A stretch of 64,000 nucleotides of DNA from Bremerella sp. TYQ1 (lineage in GTDB: Bacteria; Planctomycetota; Planctomycetia; Pirellulales; Pirellulaceae): the NCBI RefSeq assembly GCF_020150455.1, contig NZ_CP083740.1, forward strand, positions 3,596,001 to 3,660,000, given 5' to 3'. The position numbers and the translations under genes were made by a program. Each line of letters opens with the position of its first letter. Within the stretch, counting starts at the first letter, position 1. The notes beneath the pieces are model-generated. The model saw nothing but the letters and a program-made list of their open reading frames with translations, had not been told where the DNA came from and searched no databases. This document shows, one piece after another, positions 52,786-62,172 of this stretch.

Positions 52786-53245
52786 TGATTTCTGCCCCAA
52801 TGCCAATTGTCAGAAGTCGAAGTCGAGCCGGCCCATCCATTGTCCGGCACTTGCAGGTTCGGCGCATTGCTATCAGTGCCAACATAGAAAAGTGCTTAGA
52901 TCGGTTCGGGCTGCTGTTTCCCGCAGCTTCTAACTCGCCGTTATGCCAGCTACGGAAAGTTTTGCGCATTCTCTCCAGACGAGGGGTTCCGGTGAGCACC
53001 ACCAGACCATCTTGCTCATACCACCAATTAGTACGAGAACTCGCCTATGTCGCCTCTTCTGAAACTGCAGGTTCCCGCAAATTACGCTGAACCAGGTTCC
53101 AGAACCGTCTTTTTTCGTGCCTGCGATGTTTCGGCATTTCGCCGTGACCTAGGTTTCCGCAGTCGCGTTGCCGACGGTGGTGACGCCATGTTGGACGCTA
53201 TTTCAGTGATGACCGAAAAACGGTCACGGGGCAGAAACTCAAGCG
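52786..53245. promoter_or_regulatory. Divergent control region of porin and chemoreceptor
   Basis: A 460-base region between divergent genes. Near the chemoreceptor it holds a 6-bp hairpin, TGACCG (53210-53215) and CGGTCA (53221-53226), directly followed by GGGGCAG (53228-53234) and the ATG 12 bases later. On the porin side TGGGGCAG lies six bases before that ATG. Short reading frames inside look non-coding. Confidence 0.45.
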
Positions 53246-55105
53246 ATGTTCAATACCAAGGGGAAAATCGGAGGGCTGGTAACGATCAGCTGTCTGGCAC
53301 TCGTTCTTCTGATGGGAATTGGTTGGTCCGCACTCTCTCAGCAAGTTCAAAGTCTGGACGATATCGTCGACAACCACTTTCTGGTTCTCATCGACGAAAA
53401 GATCACGCCACTGCTGAAGGACGAGATCCTTCCCTTTCTCAACGAAGACCTCGTCAAAACCCAGCAGATGCAAGACAGTATTTTGCTGATGCTTGATGCA
53501 GACCGCGACGCTTATCAAGTTCTGATCGCGGAAATGGAAGCCCGCAATCTGGCCAAGATGGGCGAATCAGATGACGAGCTCTACCAAAAGTTCTTAACCG
53601 ATCACGAAGACAATCTTTCTCAGATTGACCGCCGTGTTAGCAGCTCACGCGATGGTATTTTCAGTGACGAAGCGATGACTCTGCTAGAGACGTCCCTTTC
53701 TCGACTGGAAGCTTGGAAGGAAATCACTCGTCAAATCGTCGCCAGTTCCGCTCCTGGCAAGACATTCAACACGGAAGAAATGAATCGCCTGACGGCGGAG
53801 TCTCTTGCCGCGTTCGAGGCATTTCGCGAACCTCTTGATGGTGCCAAAGAACAGCTTCAACTTGATATCGCTGCCGCGTTGGAGGCGATTGATAAGAAGA
53901 AGCAACTTATTAACGAGAGTGAACAGAAAGCGAGCGAAAGCCGCGAATCTGTTGTTGCTACATCACAAAACGTCCGCGAGACGGCCGCGTCGTCGGTGAA
54001 TAGCTTCCTCCTTATCGGTGGAATCGCAATCGCGCTCACCATGGTTCTCGGAACGGTTATCGCTCGATCGATTATTACGCCGCTGAATCAGACGATCCGC
54101 ATGCTTGACGGAATCGCAGCCAGTGGTGGTGATCTGACGCAGCGTTTGGTTATGAATCGTCGCGATGAGTTCGGGCGACTAGCAGGTTCCTTCAATCGCT
54201 TTATTGAGAAGATTCAGCATGTCGTCAGTCGGATTGCTTCCGACTCGGAAGTGCTGGTGTCCTCGTCAGCAGAACTCGACGAAACGGCCGGTAGCCTCTC
54301 GAAAGGTGCGGAAGAAGCTTCGCTACGCAGCTCATCCGTGGCAGCCGCAGCGGAAGAAATGTCGGTTTCCATCTCAAATATCCAGCGTACAACGCACGAA
54401 ATGAACGATAGCTTCTCGATGGTTTCGACCGCCGTGGAAGAAATGACCCGTAGCATTTCCGAGATCGCGACGAATACCGAGCAATCCTCCACAATTGCCA
54501 ACTCGGCTTCAATCACTGTGGGAAGCAGCCATGAAAAGATGCAGCTTCTCAGTCAAGCGGCAGAGGAAATTGGCCGTGTTACGGAAGTGATTCAAGACAT
54601 TGCAGAGCAAACTAACCTGCTGGCACTCAACGCAACCATTGAAGCTTCGCGGGCCGGAGAAGCTGGCCGTGGTTTCGCGGTGGTGGCCACCGAAGTGAAA
54701 GCCCTGGCCCGTCAAACGGCCGAGGCGACGGACGATATTCGCAATCGTATCGCTGGAATTCAGTCTTCTGCCAACTTGGCCGTCGAAACCATTTCAGACG
54801 TCGATAATGTGGTGAAACAAGTTCACGATATTTCGACAACGATCGCCGCTGCGGTGGAAGAACAACGCTGCGTTGCTCAAAGCATCTCGGAACAATTGAC
54901 CAACGTTGCAACGGGAGTTCAATCGGTTTCGCACAGCCTCGATCAATCAACCGAAGCAAGTGCGGAAGTCAGCCGCAACATCGCCCAAGTCGACGACGTC
55001 GCCAGCCGTACTGCGAGCGATGCCTTGAAGACAGGCACAGTCGGCACTCGCATGACTACGCTGGCCTCTCAGCTAAACGAAACTCTAAGCGAGTTCAGCT
55101 ACTAA
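53246..55105 (+). CDS. Methyl-accepting chemotaxis protein
   Basis: A 619-residue chemoreceptor. First membrane helix at about residues 8-30, a helical periplasmic sensor (about 35-255), second helix (about 255-275), HAMP (about 276-330; SIITPLNQTIRMLDG), and a cytoplasmic signalling domain with the hairpin tip LALNATIEASRAGEAG and GFAVVATEVKALARQTAEA. It would pass signals to CheW/CheA, not encoded here. The ATG at 53246 follows the GGGGCAG motif. Divergent from the porin, so both may respond to the same nutrient. Confidence 0.92.
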   Translation: MFNTKGKIGGLVTISCLALVLLMGIGWSALSQQVQSLDDIVDNHFLVLIDEKITPLLKDEILPFLNEDLVKTQQMQDSILLMLDADRDAYQVLIAEMEARNLAKMGESDDELYQKFLTDHEDNLSQIDRRVSSSRDGIFSDEAMTLLETSLSRLEAWKEITRQIVASSAPGKTFNTEEMNRLTAESLAAFEAFREPLDGAKEQLQLDIAAALEAIDKKKQLINESEQKASESRESVVATSQNVRETAASSVNSFLLIGGIAIALTMVLGTVIARSIITPLNQTIRMLDGIAASGGDLTQRLVMNRRDEFGRLAGSFNRFIEKIQHVVSRIASDSEVLVSSSAELDETAGSLSKGAEEASLRSSSVAAAAEEMSVSISNIQRTTHEMNDSFSMVSTAVEEMTRSISEIATNTEQSSTIANSASITVGSSHEKMQLLSQAAEEIGRVTEVIQDIAEQTNLLALNATIEASRAGEAGRGFAVVATEVKALARQTAEATDDIRNRIAGIQSSANLAVETISDVDNVVKQVHDISTTIAAAVEEQRCVAQSISEQLTNVATGVQSVSHSLDQSTEASAEVSRNIAQVDDVASRTASDALKTGTVGTRMTTLASQLNETLSEFSY

Positions 55106-55132
55106 GCAACCTCAGCAAGAGTAGCCATTCCA

Positions 55133-55167
55133 AAAGGTCCGGCAGAAATATCTGCCGGACCTTTTTT
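55133..55167. terminator. Bidirectional terminator between chemoreceptor and lipoprotein gene
   Basis: AAAGGTCCGGCAGA (55133-55146) pairs with TCTGCCGGACCTTT (55151-55164) around a 4-nt loop, with T-runs on both strands. It serves the two convergent units. Confidence 0.93.
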
Positions 55168-55189
55168 ATGCACTGGAGAAAGACACCTC

Positions 55190-55612
55190 CTAAGTTTCCA
55201 CAGCAATGTCGAGGGTCACGACATCTCCTCCGAGACTCGTCTTAATGCCGCTTGTCTTGGGATTTGAAAACTTCCCGAAGTTTGTTGTCGAGCCTTTACT
55301 GGCAACTTCGACCGAGAGCCCCGTTTCGTCCACCATCGTTTCACCTGGAGGAGGCAACACGGCTACGAGATACTCTCCTCGCTCCAGTGGTGCCTGGGGA
55401 GGTGGCAAATACGCATACGCGCCACTTCCATCCGTACGCGTTGTAAACCGATAACTTCCTCCCACCAAATTGAAACTTACCTGAGATCCTTCAGGGGCTG
55501 GCTTACCGTCCACAGTAACCGTTCCCTGAACTCCCTTTAGTCCTGATTTAGCTTCTTCACACCCGGCTGCCAAAAAGGCGACTAGCAAAATCGATGCAGT
55601 AACACGGTACAC
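55190..55612 (-). CDS. Lipoprotein with carboxypeptidase-regulatory-like domain
   Basis: A 140-residue lipoprotein. Lipobox LAAGC, then VQGTVTVDGKPAPEGSQVSF, the single beta-sandwich also found in the lipoproteins near 12.2 and 41.8 kb. It lies 68 bases after two DUF1559 genes and is the last gene of that unit. Confidence 0.87.
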   Translation of the reverse strand: MYRVTASILLVAFLAAGCEEAKSGLKGVQGTVTVDGKPAPEGSQVSFNLVGGSYRFTTRTDGSGAYAYLPPPQAPLERGEYLVAVLPPPGETMVDETGLSVEVASKGSTTNFGKFSNPKTSGIKTSLGGDVVTLDIAVET

Positions 55613-55680
55613 AACATAAATTCCTATATAAGGGCATGCCCTGAATCCAGGGCGATGAAAATGGGTAAAGTTGATCCAGG

Positions 55681-56694
55681 CTAATTCAGAGAGATTACCT
55701 GGCCATCATCCCGCGTGGCTTGATATTTCAGGATGTCCACATTGATGGTCTCGGCAATAAATTCGACATGGCCGTCAACAAACACGGCCATGACACCGCC
55801 GGGGTGCTCGGAGATCAACGGGTTGTTTGCACCGTAATTGGTACTTATGCCATCCAAGTCATAGTTCTTTTCGTTGGGGGCGTAGCGAACGGTCGTAATG
55901 TTGAATGCACGCGAACCGTTGTAATTTGGTGGTGTTCCAGAACCTTCCGAACCCATCAGCCAACCATGCTGTCCACCCGCGGTCATCAGTACATTGGGAC
56001 CAGAAATATTGGCGAGAGAACCCGAATTACCGGTGAACATTCGACCGCCACACTCACCAACAGCAAGCGTGTTGCTCGAACCGTCCGTCACGTCACGGAA
56101 TCCAACGCACTGGTTCGGAAACATAATTCCCCCAGCCGAAATAATGCCGTCGTTTGTTCCACCGGAGTGCGAGCAGCAATTGAAACCAGCATCGGTACGG
56201 GACTCGGTAAATTCGGCGTTATTAATCACCGCCCCGGCAATACCGATATACGTAGCAGCAGAGTCCCAGTTGCGATTATTCCACTGAGATGTTTCGCCTG
56301 GAAATGATGGACACACCATAACGTCGGCCGATGTGCCCACGAGAACCGATGTGTTCCCCGACCAGCCAGGCCGATCGGCTTCGAAGTTGATTTGGTCGTA
56401 AAGAGCGGCCTGTTCGATGAACGGCAGCAGCCCTCCCCACCACGAAGTCCCAAACGGACTCGACGTTGCCCCAGCCGATCTCCAAGCCCCTAAGGGAAAT
56501 TGGGAGTGAGTATCGTGATAGTTATGAAGTGCCACGCCGATTTGCTTCAAGTTATTCGAGCACGACATACGCCGTGCTGCTTCGCGTGCCTGCTGCACGG
56601 CTGGCAGCAAAAGGGCGATTAACACGCCGATAATCGCGATCACGACCAGGAGCTCGACAAGCGTGAATCCGCGCACAGGATTACGAATAGCCAT
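55681..56694 (-). CDS. DUF1559 protein, copy B of tandem pair
   Basis: A 337-residue DUF1559 protein: prepilin-like [14 protein letters not shown] at residues 10-23, [18 protein letters not shown], and [20 protein letters not shown] near the end. It is very close to the neighbouring copy A (same length, shared IGIAGAVINNAEFTESRT-type segments), so the pair arose by recent local duplication. AAGGATCG lies upstream of the ATG. Confidence 0.93.
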   Translation of the reverse strand: MAIRNPVRGFTLVELLVVIAIIGVLIALLLPAVQQAREAARRMSCSNNLKQIGVALHNYHDTHSQFPLGAWRSAGATSSPFGTSWWGGLLPFIEQAALYDQINFEADRPGWSGNTSVLVGTSADVMVCPSFPGETSQWNNRNWDSAATYIGIAGAVINNAEFTESRTDAGFNCCSHSGGTNDGIISAGGIMFPNQCVGFRDVTDGSSNTLAVGECGGRMFTGNSGSLANISGPNVLMTAGGQHGWLMGSEGSGTPPNYNGSRAFNITTVRYAPNEKNYDLDGISTNYGANNPLISEHPGGVMAVFVDGHVEFIAETINVDILKYQATRDDGQVISLN

Positions 56695-56807
56695 CGTTCG
56701 ATCCTTGGATAAGAGAAAGAAAAGATATCAATCCGCGCGTAACGACAACTTCCCGGCCGATTTTGATGTTCCGCCGGGAAAGTTTTTTCTAATTGGGTCA
56801 TCCGAGG

Positions 56808-57821
56808 TTACGACTGAGGAATTACCTGACCGTCGTCTCGGGTCGCCTGATATTTCAAAATGTCAAGATTGATCGTTTCCGCGATGAACTCGACATGCCC
56901 ATCAGCAAAGACCCCCATCACACCGCCTGGATGATCCGACAACAAAGGGTTGTTGGGGCCGTAGTTTCCGTTGATACCATCCAAGTCGAAATTGCGAGTG
57001 TTCGGTGCATATCGAATCGTCGTCAGGTTGAACGTACGAATAGCCGTGGGAGTTCCCGTACCGTTCGTTCCCATAAGCCACCCGTGATAAATACCACTGG
57101 CAGTCATCAAGACATTCGGACCAGAAATGTTTGCGTATGAACTGGAATTGCCAGTGAACATACGGCCCCCTAACTCTCCGATGGCCAACGTGTTGCTCGT
57201 TCCATCTGTTGCATCACGGAATCGCAAAACTTTGTTCGCGACCAGCATCCCTCCGGCAGCAGTCGTTCCATTGTTGTGACCACCAGAATGCGAGCAGCAA
57301 TCAAACCCGGTTGCTGTTCTCGTTTCCGTGAAGTTGGCGTTGTCGATCATGGCCCCGGCGATTCCGATGTACGTAGTCGCAGAGTCCCAAGATGGATTCT
57401 GTGGAATCGTATCGACGTCCCCAGCAAAGGAAGGACAAACAAGAGTTTCTGGTGCATGCCCCGTCAGGACACCGCTGTTCGCGCTCCAACCACAATGAGC
57501 TACCGAAAAGTTCAATTGATCGAACAACGGCCCTTGCTCGATAAACGGCAGCATGCCGCCCCAGAAAGATGGGCCGAAAGAGTTGGATGTTCCAATCCGC
57601 TTGACCAAGCTTCCGTATGGAAACGAGCCAAATGTGTCGTGATAGTTGTGCAATCCAATTCCGACCTGCTTCAAGTTGTTCGAGCAGGACATTCGTCTTG
57701 CCGCTTCACGGGCTTGTTGAACAGCCGGCAACAACAGAGCGATTAATACGCCGATAATGGCAATTACGACAAGCAATTCTACGAGCGTGAAGCCACGGAC
57801 TCTCTGCTTCTCGATGCGCAT
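56808..57821 (-). CDS. DUF1559 protein, copy A of tandem pair
   Basis: A 337-residue DUF1559 protein with [34 protein letters not shown] and SDHPGGVMGVFADGHVEFIA. First gene of a unit with copy B and a lipoprotein. The ATG at 57821 is preceded by TTAGGAGC. Conservation between copies is strong in the central cysteine-containing part (GFDCCSHSGG/GFNCCSHSGG) as well as at both ends. Confidence 0.93.
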   Translation of the reverse strand: MRIEKQRVRGFTLVELLVVIAIIGVLIALLLPAVQQAREAARRMSCSNNLKQVGIGLHNYHDTFGSFPYGSLVKRIGTSNSFGPSFWGGMLPFIEQGPLFDQLNFSVAHCGWSANSGVLTGHAPETLVCPSFAGDVDTIPQNPSWDSATTYIGIAGAMIDNANFTETRTATGFDCCSHSGGHNNGTTAAGGMLVANKVLRFRDATDGTSNTLAIGELGGRMFTGNSSSYANISGPNVLMTASGIYHGWLMGTNGTGTPTAIRTFNLTTIRYAPNTRNFDLDGINGNYGPNNPLLSDHPGGVMGVFADGHVEFIAETINLDILKYQATRDDGQVIPQS

Positions 57822-58438
57822 AGGGAAGCTCCTAACATAAGAATAGAAAATGGATAAGGACTCGCGGCTAACCAGTAAATCGAGTGATTTCCCGCGTCAA
57901 CTGCGACAAACTCAGTATATAAGTAAAATCTTGATAGTCTTTGTTAAATCGGACAACTTTTGTGCACAATCCGACATGGTTCAGACGTACAGATGTCTGT
58001 TTTTCACGAAAATTGCATGGGATATCACAAAACCTCGTCAGTGAGGTCGATACACAAACCCTGGAAGTCTGGGAGCAAAAAAGGGAACTCATCGGCTGTG
58101 GCCGACTGATGAGGCATGAGGAGATTAGGTAGGAAATCGTTTCGCCTGTGTGATGACGAAACCCCATCCGAAAACAGGAATCGACACCACCTGAAACGCG
58201 GGGCAATCAAAGACTCTTTTCCAAGCTACACGTATCTTTTAACGCGATATTCCTGAAAAAAGACAAATTCACTAACACCCCATTTTAACGAGACGCAACG
58301 AAGCGCCCTTAACCCGCTTCTGAAGCAAAGAACGTCGCACAAGACGCCATTACTGAGAGAGGGTCGACTAACAGAAAAAAACGGGCATTGCTCCGTGAAG
58401 CGTCTTACTCCGCCGCGATTGAAGCTTGAGACTGGAAC
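57822..58438. other. Long intergenic region
   Basis: A 617-base region upstream of the DUF1559 pair and downstream of the TreZ gene, both on the minus strand. It holds an imperfect hairpin at 58088-58113 (CTCATC/GATGAG arms with GGC/GCC). No gene or clear terminator was supported. The A+T-rich part at 57850-57960 probably contains the DUF1559 promoter. Confidence 0.4.
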
Positions 58439-60238
58439 TCACTCGTTCGCTTGAAGAATTCCCTCACCGATCAACACGCCGAACGAGCCAAGCGAGATCT
58501 GCCCGGTTAGGTCATCGATGCCAGCGTTTTGGCTCAATCGAATGTTACCATCCACTTTAATATCAGAAGGGGTCATATTCCCAGAACTGGACGCAAGCCC
58601 AACGATTGCAAAAGAAGTCTGCTTGTCTTGCTGATATTGAAGGATGGCCGCTTTCGCGAGATCGTCCCAAGTTGCCTTTAAATTCCCCCCCGCAAACAGG
58701 CCACTGGTCTTCCAGGCTTTTCTAAGTTCGATTAGCGAGCGATACCAATTGAGCGTTTGACGGTTCCCTTTTTCTCGCGGACCAATCTTAGATTTGTTGA
58801 AGGCAGCTTTGGAAAGACATGAGACCGTGTCGGTCCAATCATGCTGCGGGTACTCGCGTCGTCGCCCTTTCTCGACGGCGTCACGAAGATTCGCGTCGCC
58901 AAAGTCAGTGAAGAAATAAAACGGTTTCTCCGAGGCGAATTCCTCTCCCATGAACAACATCGGTATCGCAGGCAGCAGCATCATTAGTGCTGCCGATGCT
59001 CGGTGTGCGTCTTCGGACGTCACTTGATGGAGTCGTTTACCTTCTGGATGGTTTCCGATGAAGTCATGATTCTGAATAGAAAAGATTAACGATTCCCAAT
59101 CTGCCGCACGATCATCTTCGTGCAATGGAATGCGTCGTCGTTTCTCCTCAAACGTTCCACGAAAAACATATCCTCGCTGCAATACCGCATCGATATCTTC
59201 TCCAGGTAGATACCGTCGATCTGACATATGCTCGTCAGGCCTGGTTTCCGCAGCAACGGCATGTAAAAAATCATCGCACCAGATCGCATCAAATCCGTAC
59301 CCCTGCGAAGTAATCGGTTTGAGAAGATCAGGGTCGTACACGTTGCTTTCAGCGATCAAATGAAGCTCGCGGCCAAGGCGAGTTTTCATTTGAGCGAACA
59401 ACTCTCCTACCTCGCCGACAATATGATGAGAGGAATCATCCAAGATGCAATGCGTAGCATCGAGTCGTAGTCCATCGAAGTGGAAGTCCTCGATCCAGTA
59501 ACGAACGTTTTCGATGATGTAGTCCCGCATCATGTCTGCCCCGTCTCCATCCAAATGCGGAGCATCTCCCCACACAGTTTGATGGCGTGGTGAAACATAG
59601 CCTCCAAATGGATGTAGGTAATTGCCTTCAGCACCGAAATGATTGTAGACCACATCCAGTACCATCGCGATTCCATGTTGATGCGCCGCGTCTACGAAAG
59701 CTTTCAACTCGTCGGGAGTTCCAAACGTGTTTCGTGGAGCGAAGAAGTTCGTTCCGTCGTAGCCCCAGTTCCACCGACCAGCCGACTGTGCCACCGGCAT
59801 TACCTCGATCGCATTAATCCCCAACTCGACCAGTTCATCTAAGCGATCGATCGCCGCGAGGTAGGTTCCCTCTTTGGTAAACGTACCAACGTGCAGTTCA
59901 TACAAAATCATCTCCCCTTTCGGTAAGCCGCGCCAGGAAGCATCCTGCCAGCTATAGGAGTGGGGATCGATGAGCTGCGATGTTCCATGCACACCATCAG
60001 GCTGAAAACGACTTGCAGGATCTGGCCTTGGGTTTCCGTCTGGAACACGGAACCAGTATTTCGTTCCTACGGGAACACGTGCCATGGCAACGTAAGTACG
60101 CTCACCTTCGTCCGTCATGGGAATCTCTTGAGCGTCTTCCCCTTCAATACTTAGTGTCAATTGCTCGCATGCCGGTGCGTGGACCGTGAAGCGGACATTT
60201 CCATCATCAAGAATTTGCGGACCGAACATTCGAGACAT
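58439..60238 (-). CDS. treZ: Malto-oligosyltrehalose trehalohydrolase-like GH13 enzyme
   Basis: A GH13 enzyme of about 599 residues. An N-terminal E-set/CBM48-like domain (VRFTVHAPACEQLTLSIEG) precedes the (beta/alpha)8 barrel. Active-site motifs are VLDVVYNHFG, GLRLDATHCI (nucleophile Asp), LIAESNVYDP (acid Glu) and IQNHDFIGNH (third Asp). The order and the YELHVGTFTKEGTYLAA segment fit TreZ, which releases trehalose from maltooligosyl trehalose. No treY or other glycogen gene lies beside it in the window. The ATG at 60238 gives MSRMFGPQ; an in-frame start 42 bases upstream is less likely. Confidence 0.85.
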   Translation of the reverse strand: MSRMFGPQILDDGNVRFTVHAPACEQLTLSIEGEDAQEIPMTDEGERTYVAMARVPVGTKYWFRVPDGNPRPDPASRFQPDGVHGTSQLIDPHSYSWQDASWRGLPKGEMILYELHVGTFTKEGTYLAAIDRLDELVELGINAIEVMPVAQSAGRWNWGYDGTNFFAPRNTFGTPDELKAFVDAAHQHGIAMVLDVVYNHFGAEGNYLHPFGGYVSPRHQTVWGDAPHLDGDGADMMRDYIIENVRYWIEDFHFDGLRLDATHCILDDSSHHIVGEVGELFAQMKTRLGRELHLIAESNVYDPDLLKPITSQGYGFDAIWCDDFLHAVAAETRPDEHMSDRRYLPGEDIDAVLQRGYVFRGTFEEKRRRIPLHEDDRAADWESLIFSIQNHDFIGNHPEGKRLHQVTSEDAHRASAALMMLLPAIPMLFMGEEFASEKPFYFFTDFGDANLRDAVEKGRRREYPQHDWTDTVSCLSKAAFNKSKIGPREKGNRQTLNWYRSLIELRKAWKTSGLFAGGNLKATWDDLAKAAILQYQQDKQTSFAIVGLASSSGNMTPSDIKVDGNIRLSQNAGIDDLTGQISLGSFGVLIGEGILQANE

Positions 60239-60387
60239 TTCTGACTTCAATCGATTAAAGGAGATTGGCTTACATCGCAAAGATTCTAAGTTTGCGCATC
60301 GATTATTTCGATTTCCGAACGATTCGGCAATGTTCTATCGATTCGAATAAAACGGATTCGTTTTCAAGTTTTCTTTGGGCTACAATC

Positions 60388-62151
60388 ATGGCCACCACTC
60401 TCAAACCCTCCAGTCGAGACCCATCCATGCTTGACCGCCTTTTGACACCACTCATGTCGGCTGTTTTGGCCACGACGCTACTCGCGGCTTCGCTTTCTGC
60501 TGCGGATCAACCCAACATCGTTCTGATTCTTTCAGACGATATGGGCTATTCCGACATCGGCTGTTACGGCAGTGAAATCAAGACACCCACACTCGACACT
60601 CTGGCCAACGATGGCCTTCGGTTCACTCAGTTCTATAACACGGCCCGATGCTGTCCAACGCGGGCCTCGTTGCTAACGGGGCTTTATCCGCACCAGGCAG
60701 GAATTGGGCACATGGTGACCGGAAACTACGACATATCCAAATTCCCAGGCTTTCAAATGGGCCTGACCGATCGCTGTCAAACGATTGCGGAAGTGCTCAA
60801 GCCCGCCGGTTACGCGACTTACATGACTGGCAAGTGGCACGTTTGTCATAACATTCGACCTGATGGTCTCAAGAAGAATTGGCCTCGACAGCGTGGCTTC
60901 GATCATTTCTACGGAACCATCACCGGAGCTGGCAGTTTTTACGACCCAGCGGCATTGTGTCGCGACAATACGCTGATCACACCAGAAAACGATCCGAAAT
61001 ATCAACCAGACAACTTTTTCTACACCAATGCGATCGGCGATAACGCTGTTGCGTTTCTCAAACAGCACGAAAAAGAATCGGCTGAGACTCCGTTCTTCCT
61101 ATATGTTGCCTTTACCGCAGCCCACTGGCCGATGCATGCATTGCCAGAAGACATTGCGAAGTATGACGGCGTATACGACGACGGCTACGCGGCGATCCGT
61201 GCTACTCGATTTGCCAAACTAAAAGAACTCGGACTCATCGATGAAGCTTGGGCGATGTCCGAGCAAGCTGGCGACTGGGAAAAGACGCCGCACAAGGAGT
61301 GGGAAATTCGCAACATGGAAGTCTATGCTGCGATGATCGACAACATGGATCAGAATATCGCCAAGATCACGTCCCAGTTGAAGGCTTCCGGAGACTTCGA
61401 CAACACGGTGATTTTCTTCATGCAAGACAATGGCGGATGTGCCGAAGGCGTCGGGCGTGCAAGCGACAAGAACTTGCCCAAGAAACGACCTGCGATGACA
61501 GCCGACGAAATCCAACTTGATGTCATCCCTCGATTTACTCGTGACGGTCGTCCAATTCGACATGGTCCTGAAACAATGCCAGGGGCGGACGACACATACA
61601 TTGCTTACGGACGATCATGGGCCAACGTTTCGAACACGCCATTTCGCGAGTACAAACATTGGGTCCACGAAGGAGGCATTTCGACTCCTTTAATCGTGCA
61701 TTGGCCCCAAGGCATTACTTCGCAACTCAATGGCAAGCTGAACGACACGCCAAGCCATTTGATTGACATCATGGCTACCTGTGTCGACATCGCTGGAGCA
61801 AAGTATCCGTCACCGTTGGGTGGCCAATCGATTAAACCGATGGCCGGCGTCAGCCTGCAGCCTGCTTTTCATGGCGAAAAGATCGAACGTGGGAAACCCA
61901 TTTTCTGGGAACACGAAGCGAACTGCGCTGTCCGAGACGGCAAATGGAAGATCGTCCGCTACGGCAAAATGGGATCCGGAGCAACTACGCCGTGGGAACT
62001 GTACGACATGGATGCGGATCGAACCGAACAACACAACTTGTCTGAACAGCATCCTGAACTAGTGCAGAAAATGGCGGATCAATGGCAAGCCTGGGCTGAA
62101 ACATCGGACGTACTTCCTTGGCCGTGGGGCAACTTAAACAAGAAGAAATAA
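60388..62151 (+). CDS. Exported sulfatase 5
   Basis: A 587-residue sulfatase. Signal peptide (about residues 14-38), LSDDMGYSDIGCYG metal motif, formylglycine Cys88 in CCPTRASLLTGLYPHQ, GKWHVCHN, and MQDNGGCAEG. Strongly similar in layout to sulfatases 1 and 6 (FTQFYNTARCC segment). The ATG at 60388 is used; a second ATG at 60427 would still keep the signal peptide. Starts the second sulfatase series. Confidence 0.9.
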   Translation: MATTLKPSSRDPSMLDRLLTPLMSAVLATTLLAASLSAADQPNIVLILSDDMGYSDIGCYGSEIKTPTLDTLANDGLRFTQFYNTARCCPTRASLLTGLYPHQAGIGHMVTGNYDISKFPGFQMGLTDRCQTIAEVLKPAGYATYMTGKWHVCHNIRPDGLKKNWPRQRGFDHFYGTITGAGSFYDPAALCRDNTLITPENDPKYQPDNFFYTNAIGDNAVAFLKQHEKESAETPFFLYVAFTAAHWPMHALPEDIAKYDGVYDDGYAAIRATRFAKLKELGLIDEAWAMSEQAGDWEKTPHKEWEIRNMEVYAAMIDNMDQNIAKITSQLKASGDFDNTVIFFMQDNGGCAEGVGRASDKNLPKKRPAMTADEIQLDVIPRFTRDGRPIRHGPETMPGADDTYIAYGRSWANVSNTPFREYKHWVHEGGISTPLIVHWPQGITSQLNGKLNDTPSHLIDIMATCVDIAGAKYPSPLGGQSIKPMAGVSLQPAFHGEKIERGKPIFWEHEANCAVRDGKWKIVRYGKMGSGATTPWELYDMDADRTEQHNLSEQHPELVQKMADQWQAWAETSDVLPWPWGNLNKKK

Positions 62152-62172
62152 CTCGAATCTGAAATAGTGACC

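Noticed and set aside
52677..53090. Gene in the porin-chemoreceptor interval
   Set aside because: It overlaps the porin start antisense, has no ribosome binding site, and its composition looks non-coding.
58100..58150. Hammerhead ribozyme core
   Set aside because: CTGATGAG and GGAAA are present, but no stem II can form between them.
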